A program made the translations under genes and the position numbers. From NCBI GenBank assembly GCA_964540005.1, contig CAZILN010000115.1, positions 1-18,760 on the forward strand: a DNA stretch of 18,760 bases, read 5' to 3'. Of the stretch, positions 1 through 7,381 are shown piece by piece. The DNA is from CAZILN01 sp964540005 (GTDB lineage: Bacteria > Bacteroidota > Bacteroidia > Bacteroidales > SM23-62). A model generated the notes under the pieces. That model worked only from the letters and a program-made list of their open reading frames with translations. It ran no database searches and was not told where the DNA came from. Positions within the stretch are counted from its first letter, which is position 1; every line of letters begins with the position of its first letter.

Positions 1-1375
1 ATGTCCAGGCAGCTATGTTGGCTTCCCGGTGCTCGGTAAAAAACCTGATGATGGGCTCTGCAGCCGATTCATCGCCGATGTTCCCAAGTGCTCCCAGGGC
101 TGATGTACAGACACGCCAGACCGGGTCATTCAATGCTTCAATCAGGGATTCCGTTGCTTTTTCAGATTGCAGGTTGCCCAGCGAAATAGATGCAAATTCC
201 CTGACAACGGCATTCGTGTCACCCAGCAGTTGAATAAAGTAGGGGACCGAAGGTTCACCCATCAACTCAAGCTTCTGATAATGATAATGGATGTACCGCC
301 GGACCTGTGGTTTTCTGATCTCTGCCAGTAAGGAATCAGCATATCGGTGAGGATTCTCAATAAGGGCCTGTCCTGGTACCGGCTGCTCTTTCCTGAAGTC
401 AATCCAGGGCAAAGAAAGCAACATAAAGATCACCGTATATACTACTATGACCAGGGCTGCATCCTTATTACTTTCCGGTCTTTTAGTCCTGATCACCAAT
501 CGCATAGGAGCTTTCAGGATCATCTTCAGCCATCCCGGTAAGGGGAATAAAAACGGGGTGCGATTGCGGTACTGCTCATAACTCTCTCCACCTTTTTCTT
601 TCATCCTGATCTCTTCCAGGTAACAGATACCGATGATGATCATGGTTGCCAGCAGCCAGGGCAGGCTGGAGGGTATGCTCCAGGATTTTTTCATCTGGTT
701 CTCAAAGGCCGAGAACAATATCAGCCCGTAACTCCAGATGATCCATCCCAGGTACTGCGGATGCCTGGAATAGCGGTATATCCACCCGGTGGCAACTATG
801 GTTTTGCCGGCGCGTGCCTGGAACCATACCAGTACACCCATGGTAAAGATGAGGGCCCCTGTGATCATAAAGAAATATGCCAGGAAAGAGTGAGCCCACC
901 AGTCAAACAGGCTGAAGAACCACATGAGTATACGGTAGGGAAGAAATACAAATTCGCCCAGCCTGAGGACCTCTATTGATATATCCATAAAGGGAAGCCA
1001 GCCGACCCGCAGTATCCCCAGTCCGGCCAGGAAGAACATACTTAGTGCAAATTGTCCGAAAACCGGCAGGAAGAGCGTTAAGGCCCCTGCCCAGGCCCAT
1101 CCTCCTTTTCTTGTGACAAAACCTATAATTATGAAGGCCATTATGATCAGCAGACAGCCGTAACCTATCCATCTCAGGTGAAGGGAGCTGATATACAAAT
1201 CTGTTTTATAGGCTTCCTGATCGCCGGCCCCGTGGTCGAATCCGGGAAAGCCTACATTATTCTGTAGCAGGTTGTCCAGCAGCCTGGGCAGTTCAATGAA
1301 AGCAAACATCAGGGCTATGGAAAAAACAAGGGCGAGTAGTGTCAGGAGGGTAAATTTAACAGCAGGTTTTTTCAT
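1..1375 (-). CDS. PEMT/ICMT-like membrane methyltransferase fused to HEAT-like repeats (3' end beyond window)
   Basis: The frame opens with ATG at 1375 and stays open for 458 codons to base 1, so the C-terminus is missing. The first 330 residues are strongly hydrophobic with several membrane spans. Residues 204-210 read RHPQYLG, followed by a Glu-Glu pair at 254-255 and a YEQYRNRTPF segment near 266-275. This arrangement is characteristic of the isoprenylcysteine carboxyl methyltransferase / phospholipid methyltransferase superfamily, which uses S-adenosylmethionine at the membrane. A further membrane span lies near 308-325. From about residue 365 the sequence changes to HEAT-like helical repeats (LGDTNAVVREFASISLGNL, then a second and third unit with NDPVWRV and GNIGDESAAE). 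The methyl acceptor cannot be told from sequence. It follows the Gfo/Idh gene after 133 bp containing a hairpin, so it may be transcribed separately. The methyltransferase fold call is good; the fusion is directly visible. Confidence 0.8.
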   Translation of the reverse strand, partial: MKKPAVKFTLLTLLALVFSIALMFAFIELPRLLDNLLQNNVGFPGFDHGAGDQEAYKTDLYISSLHLRWIGYGCLLIIMAFIIIGFVTRKGGWAWAGALTLFLPVFGQFALSMFFLAGLGILRVGWLPFMDISIEVLRLGEFVFLPYRILMWFFSLFDWWAHSFLAYFFMITGALIFTMGVLVWFQARAGKTIVATGWIYRYSRHPQYLGWIIWSYGLILFSAFENQMKKSWSIPSSLPWLLATMIIIGICYLEEIRMKEKGGESYEQYRNRTPFLFPLPGWLKMILKAPMRLVIRTKRPESNKDAALVIVVYTVIFMLLSLPWIDFRKEQPVPGQALIENPHRYADSLLAEIRKPQVRRYIHYHYQKLELMGEPSVPYFIQLLGDTNAVVREFASISLGNLQSEKATESLIEALNDPVWRVCTSALGALGNIGDESAAEPIIRFFTEHREANIAAWT

Positions 1376-1418
1376 TGGGAGTATCCTGTTTTGGTCCAAT
1401 ACATTCATAAAGTTATTT

Positions 1419-1457
1419 AAAAATCATAAGCATATATACTATTCTTTTTATGCTTAT
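1419..1457 (-). terminator. Terminator-like hairpin after the redox operon
   Basis: On the minus strand a perfect 9-bp inverted repeat (ATAAGCATA at 1457-1449 read in reverse complement, TATGCTTAT at 1434-1426) encloses a 14-nt loop. It is followed by GA and five T residues (1423-1419). It lies about 50 bp downstream of the Gfo/Idh stop codon. The stem is AT-rich with only two G-C pairs, so it is a weak intrinsic terminator at best; a regulatory dyad for the next gene is the alternative. Confidence 0.4.
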
Positions 1458-1508
1458 AAATATTAGATGCAAAAAACCTGAAAATGCATAAATATTTAAT
1501 GAGACAGG

Positions 1509-2492
1509 CTAAAAGCTGTCGTCTGGATACCGGATCCCGCAGATCTCCCTGATCCGGTCGAGGGTTCCCATTAATTCAAGGCTGAATTCCAGGCTCATGA
1601 GGGGACTTTCTGTCATACCGGCATCCAGGCAGCGCATGCATTCTATGGCCTGGTACTGGTAACCGTTACCTCGCTCTTCATATTGAAAACGATCCTCTTT
1701 TCCGTCTTCCCCGGAAATAATTATTGAAGTAGGACAGAACCACTTCGGATCAATATGAACTATCCCTTTCTCAAAAATGATATCTGCCTGAATGGGTGTG
1801 TTTGCCATGTAGGTACAGGAGAGATTTGCCATTTGTCCGTCAGCATACGAGAAAATCATACTGGTGGAGGCATCAACACCGGTTTCTGCCATCTGGGAGG
1901 TGGCCGTAATTTCCGGTGGCTTTCCCAGGAGCAGCATAGCCAGGAAAACCGGGTAAATACCGATATCAAGAAGGGCCCCTCCACCCAGTGCAGGGTTGAA
2001 GAGGCGGTTGGCAGGGTCATAATCCCCTTTGAATCCGAAATCGGCATTGATGAACCTGATACTGCCCAGGGTACCCGAATCCCTGACCTCGAGGATTTTT
2101 TCCATGGTAGGCAGGAACCTCGTCCACAGGGCTTCCATAAGGAATACCCTGTTTGTCCGGGCTGTATCCACCAGATGCCTCAGCTGCCTCAGGTTCATGG
2201 TGAATGGCTTTTCACAGAGCACCGCTTTCCCATGTTCCAGGCACATCAGGGCGTTCTCATAGTGTACGGGATGGGGACTGGCTATGTATATGATATCAAC
2301 ATCCTCATCACCTGCAAGTTCAATGTAGGATCCGTAACTTTTTGCTGCCCCGTACTGCCGGGCGAAAGACCCTGCACGTTCAGCAGAACGCGACCCTATT
2401 GCATATATTTCGGCTCCGGGGATGCGCTGTAATCCACCGACAAATTTATGGGCAATTTTGCCCGGTGCCATGATACCCCACCTGGTACTCAT
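1509..2492 (-). CDS. Gfo/Idh/MocA family NAD(P)-dependent oxidoreductase
   Basis: 327 residues, the usual length for this family, with no signal peptide, so cytoplasmic. The N-terminus carries a Rossmann dinucleotide-binding motif (WGIMAPGKIA, residues 5-14). The hallmark EKP motif is at 94-96, with K95 the expected catalytic lysine. The C-terminal alpha/beta domain has GGALLDIGIYP (171-181), where D176 and Y180 sit at the positions of the usual D and H of the active site. Overall it resembles the dihydrodiol-dehydrogenase-like branch, whose members oxidise or reduce sugars and related cyclic alcohols. It starts 12 bp after the stop of the aldo/keto reductase gene and is the last gene of a four-gene operon, so it probably acts on a sugar product of that operon. 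The specific substrate is unknown. Confidence 0.9.
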   Translation of the reverse strand: MSTRWGIMAPGKIAHKFVGGLQRIPGAEIYAIGSRSAERAGSFARQYGAAKSYGSYIELAGDEDVDIIYIASPHPVHYENALMCLEHGKAVLCEKPFTMNLRQLRHLVDTARTNRVFLMEALWTRFLPTMEKILEVRDSGTLGSIRFINADFGFKGDYDPANRLFNPALGGGALLDIGIYPVFLAMLLLGKPPEITATSQMAETGVDASTSMIFSYADGQMANLSCTYMANTPIQADIIFEKGIVHIDPKWFCPTSIIISGEDGKEDRFQYEERGNGYQYQAIECMRCLDAGMTESPLMSLEFSLELMGTLDRIREICGIRYPDDSF

Positions 2493-2504
2493 ACTTTCGG
2501 GTGT

Positions 2505-3497
2505 TTATTTTGTTAATATTTCTTCGATGTCTGACAGTTCATTGGCCGTAAATTCAAGATGATCCAGGGCTGTCAGGCTGTTCTTCAGCTGTTCCACTGT
2601 CCGTGTCCCTATCAGCACGGAGGTGACCCTGTCGTCCTTCAGCAGCCAGGCAATGGCCATCTGTGCCAGTGACTGATCCCTGGCCTCGGCAAGTTTATTG
2701 AGTTTGCCCGCCTTTGCTATCACTTCCGGCGAAACCTCTTCCCTGCGGAGGAAGCCATGGGCTTTTGCTGCCCTGCTTTCACCCGGTATCCCTTTCAGGT
2801 ACTTATCAGTCAGCAATCCCTGGGCCAGAGGGGAAAAGGCAATGCACCCTATTCCTTCCTCTTCCAGTACATCGAGCAGGCCTTCTTCCACCCAGCGCAC
2901 CAGCATGGAGTATTTGGGCTGGTGGATGAGGCAGGGGGTCCCAAGTTCCTTCAGTATTCCGGCAGCTTCTTTTGTCTGCTCGGCGGTATAATTGGAAATG
3001 CCGGCATACAATGCTTTCCCGGAGCGTACAGCCTGGTCAAGAGCCGACATAGTTTCCTTAAGGGGAGTATCCGGATCAGGACGGTGAGAATAGAAGATAT
3101 CCACGTAATCCAGCTGCATACGTTGAAGGCTCTGATCGAGGCTGGACAACAGGTATTTCCTTGATCCCCATTCCCCGTATGGACCGGGCCACATCAGGTA
3201 TCCTGCCTTGGTGGAAATTATAATTTCATCGCGGTAGGGGCGAAGATCGGATTTCATGATCTTCCCGAAGTTCTCTTCGGCTGAGCCGGGGGGAGGCCCG
3301 TAATTATTGGCCAGGTCAAAATGGCTTACGCCTGCATCAAATGCAGTAAACAACATATTCTTAGCCGTTTCGAAATCATCCACATGACCGAAATTATGCC
3401 ACAGTCCAAGTGATATTGCCGGAAGTTTTATTCCTGACCTGCCGCTGCGTTTGTATACCATCCGGTCATACCTGGTGTTTTCTGCTTGATAATTCAT
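2505..3497 (-). CDS. yghZ: YghZ-type aldo/keto reductase
   Basis: 330 residues, close to E. coli YghZ (L-glyceraldehyde 3-phosphate reductase, AKR14), with strong recalled similarity throughout, including LGLWHNFGHV near the N-terminus and DLANNYGPPPGSAEENFG. The AKR catalytic tetrad is intact: D61, Y66, K97 (in ISTKAGY) and H138 (in FYSHR). The C-terminal NADPH-binding stretch contains LLKDDRVTSVLIGTRT. No signal peptide, so cytoplasmic. I kept the upstream ATG because E. coli YghZ has a similar N-terminal extension; a second ATG lies 12 codons in. It lies 27 bp after the iron-sulfur gene and 12 bp before the Gfo/Idh gene. YghZ-type enzymes reduce small aldehydes such as glyceraldehyde phosphate and methylglyoxal; here the true substrate may be a sugar-derived carbonyl. 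Family call very secure, substrate not. Confidence 0.93.
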   Translation of the reverse strand: MNYQAENTRYDRMVYKRSGRSGIKLPAISLGLWHNFGHVDDFETAKNMLFTAFDAGVSHFDLANNYGPPPGSAEENFGKIMKSDLRPYRDEIIISTKAGYLMWPGPYGEWGSRKYLLSSLDQSLQRMQLDYVDIFYSHRPDPDTPLKETMSALDQAVRSGKALYAGISNYTAEQTKEAAGILKELGTPCLIHQPKYSMLVRWVEEGLLDVLEEEGIGCIAFSPLAQGLLTDKYLKGIPGESRAAKAHGFLRREEVSPEVIAKAGKLNKLAEARDQSLAQMAIAWLLKDDRVTSVLIGTRTVEQLKNSLTALDHLEFTANELSDIEEILTK

Positions 3498-3524
3498 TTG
3501 TCTTTATAATATAAATGGTTTCTT

Positions 3525-4715
3525 TCAACTAATCGATACCTGTGATGCCATGCCTTTTTGATTCTTCGGTTCGAGCGGGTAAATAACAATTGCACGGGTG
3601 GGACAGGCCACCTGGCAGGCCCCGCAACCTACACAAATCTCTTCATTAATTACCGGAATAACAGAAAAATTTCCTGAATTTGCAATAGAAACTGCATCAT
3701 AATCACAATAGAACCTGCAACGGTCGCATTCCCTGTTCTGTGTAAGCAGGCACAATCCAGGGTCGACAAATGCAGTTCCAATGAAAAGCTGATGCTTATC
3801 TTCGGTTTTGAAACGCTGTATGGCACCTGTGGGACATACGCTTCCGCAGTGATTGCAATCAGTCAGGCAGTATGACTGGCTGAAGCTGACAAGAGGTGTA
3901 AACAAATTCATCAGATCGCCGGAATCTGTCAATGGTTGAATGATATTGGTTGGACAGGCCTTCAGGCAATTGCCGCAGCGCATGCATATCAGCTTCATCT
4001 CATCACCGGGCAGGGATCCGGGGGGACGAAGCACAGCCTGTGGCTTTGCTTTCAGTACCCGCGGTATCAGTATCCCAGCTCCAAGGCCCAGGATGCCTGA
4101 AAGAAGATATCTACGGTTTCTGCTGAATGCCGGTTTACTGTATCCTTCCTTATTTTTAAGGGATAGCTTGATATCGGCTATTAGAAATTGAATTCCGCCC
4201 AGGGGGCAAAACTTATGGCACCAGGAGTGCGGGATGAACAGGTTGATCAATACAATGATTAACAATCCGGATGTTTTTAAGAGGGTTCCGGCTGAAAGCC
4301 CGCTATGGGTGAAATCAAAGAATGCATTAAAAATATTAAGGGGATCGGCTATGATCATTACAGGGATACCGAATAATGACAGAATAATGGAAAAAATCGC
4401 TATGCTTTTACCGAAAGCGGGGAGTTTTATTTTTCCGTTTCTCCTGCGGGCCATACCCGATGCAGTATCACAGAGGACCCCGGCCGGACAAAGGTAGCGG
4501 CAGAAAAACATGTTTTTACTGATTATCAGGAGCAGGACCAGGATCCCGAGCAGGTTGAAGACAAGAAATCCCTTCTGTGCAATAAGGGTATTGAGCATGA
4601 TAAACGGACTCAGCCAGACAAACAGACCGGTAAAGACGCCCAGGGGCAGTGGCAGACAGAGCAGCAGGGCCAAAGCCAGGGAAACCAGTCTTATCCGGGA
4701 GGGTTTGATCATCAT
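3525..4715 (-). CDS. NapH/NapG-like membrane iron-sulfur fusion protein
   Basis: 396 residues. The N-terminal half is a polytopic membrane module of NapH type, with two CxxxCP motifs (C72/C76 and C166/C170) after hydrophobic spans near 10-40, 50-68, 103-123 and 148-162. At 199-219 an Arg-rich stretch (RNRRYLLSG) precedes another hydrophobic segment, much like the Tat signal of stand-alone NapG. The C-terminal half is NapG-like: after LRPPGSLPGDE come four cysteine clusters, C244/247/250/254, C283/287/290/294, C322/330/333/337 and C361/364/367/371, enough for four [4Fe-4S] clusters. In nitrate-reductase systems NapH and NapG carry electrons from menaquinol to a periplasmic enzyme. Here the gene overlaps the stop of the FAD oxidoreductase gene by 4 bp (ATGA), so translational coupling and a partnership with that flavoenzyme are likely. 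No nap reductase gene is nearby. Electron direction cannot be read from sequence. Confidence 0.88.
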   Translation of the reverse strand: MMIKPSRIRLVSLALALLLCLPLPLGVFTGLFVWLSPFIMLNTLIAQKGFLVFNLLGILVLLLIISKNMFFCRYLCPAGVLCDTASGMARRRNGKIKLPAFGKSIAIFSIILSLFGIPVMIIADPLNIFNAFFDFTHSGLSAGTLLKTSGLLIIVLINLFIPHSWCHKFCPLGGIQFLIADIKLSLKNKEGYSKPAFSRNRRYLLSGILGLGAGILIPRVLKAKPQAVLRPPGSLPGDEMKLICMRCGNCLKACPTNIIQPLTDSGDLMNLFTPLVSFSQSYCLTDCNHCGSVCPTGAIQRFKTEDKHQLFIGTAFVDPGLCLLTQNRECDRCRFYCDYDAVSIANSGNFSVIPVINEEICVGCGACQVACPTRAIVIYPLEPKNQKGMASQVSIS

Positions 4716-6052
4716 GCAATCAGGGCATTTTGATCCACCAGGATCTTTTGAAGCTCTTTAATATCAACCTGCTGTACCGTATTTCCTGATCTGGCCGCAA
4801 GAGCGGCTGCAACACCGGCACCATGTCCGGTAACGAGGCAGGTACCTATGATCCGTGTATCTTCAACAAGGGCTTTCTCGAAGCTAAAGCACCGGCCCGC
4901 CACAAGGAGGTTCGAAGTCTTTTGAGGTACCAGCGAACGGTAGGGGATCTGCCAGAGGGGGCGTTCCCTGACCGGAACACGCCTGCCGTCGTATAAAACA
5001 TCTATCCAGGCTCCGCTGATACCTATGGAATCATCGAAGGTCCTGTATGTCATGGTATCTTTCAGGCTAAGCTGGTATTTTCCTTTGAGTATGCGCGACA
5101 TCCTTACTCCGAGCTGGGAGGCTGTGTCGAGTAAGAAGATATCTTCGTATCCGGGCTGTGATTTTATCTCCTGGGTCTTTTCCCAGATCTCGATGCGGTA
5201 TTCCTGCTGAAGCTTTGAGAGGGTGAAAAGATCCAGTCCGTCCTGGTCATGCTTCCCCTGCATGTTTACCCAGTTTACTCCGGGTATGGGGGTTGGTCCG
5301 CCAACATTGAGTTCCCTGAATCCTTCCCTGGTCCTGTCTATCCTGTCAATATTCCCCAGCCTGTGAACCAGGCCTATGTGATAGTTCATTATATCAAAGT
5401 TCTCACCGGCTAGCTTCAGGATATCGCCGTCCCCCGTGCAGTCAATTACTACCTTCGATGCAAGAGCGACACGACCGGATTTTGATTCGAGGATGACAGC
5501 CCTGATCATATCGTCTTCAACCACAACATTGGAAGCCCAGCAATGGTAGAGCATATTGACGCCGGATTCCCTGATCATATGCTCCATTACATATTTGCCG
5601 GCTTCCGGATCGATTACGGGGTTTACTTCGCTGATGGCCATTCCCTGTTCTCTCAGGTTTTGTGCGATCTCATCACCGATACCATATATAACCTGCCGGA
5701 AATGATTCGTTTTATCCAGGGCATGGGTTGAGAGCAGGGGGAGTACCAGTCCGCCAGTCCATAATCCGCCAAGGTGATTGTATCGCTCAACCAGGTATGT
5801 ACTTGCTCCGGTCCGGCTTGCCGCAAGTGCCGCAGCGACCCCGGCCGGACCAGCACCAATAACCAGTACATCGGTTTCAGCAATAATGGGGATCTCCTGT
5901 GAAGGCTCTTTGATGGTTCCGGATGTCTGTAAACTGGGTGCAGGATCCCCGGGCGTATCAATACTGCCGTCGCCTGTTCTCTTGCAGTGTATCCCCAGTG
6001 CAGTACTGCTGCCAAGGATGGCAAGATTGGTCAGGAATGTTCTTCTTTTCAT
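4712..6052 (-). CDS. Exported FAD-dependent oxidoreductase with Tat-type signal (FAD_oxidored family)
   Basis: 446 residues from the chosen ATG at 6052. An in-frame ATG at 6112 would add 20 residues that look nothing like a leader; starting at 6052 gives MKRRTFLTN followed by a hydrophobic stretch, a good twin-arginine signal. A cysteine at 23 follows, but GIHC is a poor lipobox, so lipidation is doubtful. The FAD-binding GxGxxG motif is at 66-71 (GAGPAG), the acidic residue ending strand 2 at E89, then HLGGLWTGG. DCTGDGD lies near 204-210, and IPYRSL and LLVAGRC near 369-388 complete the pattern of the FAD_oxidored (PF12831) family. It shares these motifs with the lipoprotein flavoenzyme ending at 7361. 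First gene of the redox operon and divergent from GH88, so probably a periplasmic flavoenzyme acting on a glycan-derived compound and exchanging electrons with the adjacent NapHG-like protein. Substrate unknown. Confidence 0.88.
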   Translation of the reverse strand: MKRRTFLTNLAILGSSTALGIHCKRTGDGSIDTPGDPAPSLQTSGTIKEPSQEIPIIAETDVLVIGAGPAGVAAALAASRTGASTYLVERYNHLGGLWTGGLVLPLLSTHALDKTNHFRQVIYGIGDEIAQNLREQGMAISEVNPVIDPEAGKYVMEHMIRESGVNMLYHCWASNVVVEDDMIRAVILESKSGRVALASKVVIDCTGDGDILKLAGENFDIMNYHIGLVHRLGNIDRIDRTREGFRELNVGGPTPIPGVNWVNMQGKHDQDGLDLFTLSKLQQEYRIEIWEKTQEIKSQPGYEDIFLLDTASQLGVRMSRILKGKYQLSLKDTMTYRTFDDSIGISGAWIDVLYDGRRVPVRERPLWQIPYRSLVPQKTSNLLVAGRCFSFEKALVEDTRIIGTCLVTGHGAGVAAALAARSGNTVQQVDIKELQKILVDQNALIA

Positions 6053-6187
6053 AATGATATATTTAGGGCAATTGTTGCTGACAGAGTACTTTGAAATACT
6101 AAATATAATCATTACGCAAGTATTTAACTTGCAGGATAAATTGTTATTTTCGGGAGCTGATAGTAATAATCAAATATAATATCTGTC
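6053..6187. promoter_or_regulatory. Divergent promoter region between FAD oxidoreductase and GH88
   Basis: This 135-bp AT-rich stretch must hold the promoters of both the leftward redox operon and the rightward GH88 gene. On the plus strand TATTTTCG (6145-6152) is one base from the Bacteroidota -7 consensus TAnnTTTG and 36 bp before the GH88 ATG. On the minus strand TATATTTG (6178-6171) matches fully. Neither has a convincing TTG-type -33 element at the usual spacing, so exact promoters are uncertain. Confidence 0.35.
6116..6132. promoter_or_regulatory. Operator-like palindrome GCAAGT-N5-ACTTGC
   Basis: A perfect 6-bp inverted repeat with a 5-bp spacer (GCAAGTATTTAACTTGC) sits near the middle of the divergent intergenic region, about 55 bp before the GH88 start and 63 bp before the FAD oxidoreductase start. 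The position suits a transcription factor controlling both directions. No T-run follows on either strand, so it is not an intrinsic terminator. The regulator is not in the window. Confidence 0.4.
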
Positions 6188-7381
6188 ATGAATCGTTTCC
6201 TTGCCTGTTTTATCATTGTTCCTGTTTTGTTTGCATGCACCCGGAAGACCGGTGATCAGCCGCTGGAGCAGCTGATCAGGGAAAACCTGGAATTCTGTTC
6301 CCAGCAGTACATGCTTATGGCGGAGTCCCTGCCCGCTGATGTATTGCCGCGGTCAATTGATATGAAAACCTCAGAATTGGTAACCAGTGGATCCGGCTGG
6401 TGGACCAGTGGTTTCTATCCCGGCAGCCTCTGGTACCTGTTTGAATATTCAGGTGATAGTTCTTTGCTTGAGGAAGCTGTCCGAAGGACCGAGCTGATCA
6501 GGAAGGAGCAGTATAATACAGGCACCCATGACCTGGGTTTCATGCTCAACAATAGTTTCGGGCATGCCTACCGGCTCACAGGGGATACAACATTCAGGGA
6601 TGTACTGATAACCGGTGCGCAGTCTCTTGCTAGCAGATATAATGATACGGTTGCTTCTATAAGGTCATGGGATCACGGGGACTGGAAATTCCCTGTCATT
6701 ATTGACAATATGATGAACCTTGAATACCTGTACCGGGTGGCGGGGGAAACCGGGGACTCAGGTCTGATATACATTGCAGAAAATCATACGGCTACCACGA
6801 TCAGGAACCATTTCAGGGAAGATTTCAGCAGCTATCATGTGGTTGATTATGATCCTTCGACGGGTGAAGTATTTGCAAAGAAGACGCACCAGGGTACGGC
6901 CGACCAGTCGGCATGGGCAAGGGGACAGGCATGGGCCCTGTATGGTTTTACAAGTGTTTACCGTGAAACCGGTAATGAGCAGTACCTGGATGTTGCAAAG
7001 AATATCGCTTCCTTCATTATGAACCATCCCAATCTGCCGGATGACGGGATACCTTACTGGGATTTTGATGCACCGGGCATACCTGATACCTACAGGGATG
7101 CATCTGCAGGGGCCATTATCTGTTCGGCCCTGCTTGAGCTGCAGGAATACGTTGATGAGGAGCTGTCGGGGCAATACATTGCCATGGCCGAAAAACAGAT
7201 CAGGGCCCTGTCATCGGATGCATACAGGGCAACACCGGGGGAAAACGGCAATTTTATTTTAAAGCATGGTGTGGGACACCTTCCCGGTAACAGCGAAGTT
7301 GATGTACCCCTGACCTATGGTGATTACTATTATATTGAAGCTATGCTGAGGATGCTGGAATTACTGGATCCCGGTATGTAG
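6188..7381 (+). CDS. GH88 unsaturated glucuronyl hydrolase, lipoprotein
   Basis: 397 residues and the only plus-strand gene. A lipoprotein signal (hydrophobic 4-16, lipobox LFAC with C17) sends it to the periplasm or outer membrane. The (alpha/alpha)6-barrel family GH88 hydrolyses the 4,5-unsaturated uronic acid left at the end of oligosaccharides by polysaccharide lyases. Both catalytic-type aspartates are present: D115 in HDLGFM and D173 in IIDNMMNL, matching Bacillus UGL D88 and D149. GWWTSGFYPGSLW (70-82) and SAWARGQAWALYGF (241-254) are further family signatures. It pairs naturally with the heparinase-like lyase encoded nearby. It is transcribed divergently from the redox operon and overlaps the convergent flavoenzyme gene by 21 bp at its 3' end. 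Exact sugar preference (GAG-like or other uronide) cannot be decided. Confidence 0.95.
   Translation: MNRFLACFIIVPVLFACTRKTGDQPLEQLIRENLEFCSQQYMLMAESLPADVLPRSIDMKTSELVTSGSGWWTSGFYPGSLWYLFEYSGDSSLLEEAVRRTELIRKEQYNTGTHDLGFMLNNSFGHAYRLTGDTTFRDVLITGAQSLASRYNDTVASIRSWDHGDWKFPVIIDNMMNLEYLYRVAGETGDSGLIYIAENHTATTIRNHFREDFSSYHVVDYDPSTGEVFAKKTHQGTADQSAWARGQAWALYGFTSVYRETGNEQYLDVAKNIASFIMNHPNLPDDGIPYWDFDAPGIPDTYRDASAGAIICSALLELQEYVDEELSGQYIAMAEKQIRALSSDAYRATPGENGNFILKHGVGHLPGNSEVDVPLTYGDYYYIEAMLRMLELLDPGM

Noticed and set aside
347..979. Small plus-strand open frames of 64-72 codons
   Set aside because: All are antisense to the 458-codon methyltransferase/HEAT frame and show no start context or domain.
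1755..2432. 225-codon plus-strand open frame
   Set aside because: Antisense to the Gfo/Idh gene with an intact EKP motif on the minus strand; no domain pattern in the plus-strand product.
6053..6112. Longer start for the Tat-type FAD oxidoreductase
   Set aside because: The 20 additional residues precede a proper twin-arginine leader and lie in the divergent promoter region; the ATG at 6052 explains the leader better.
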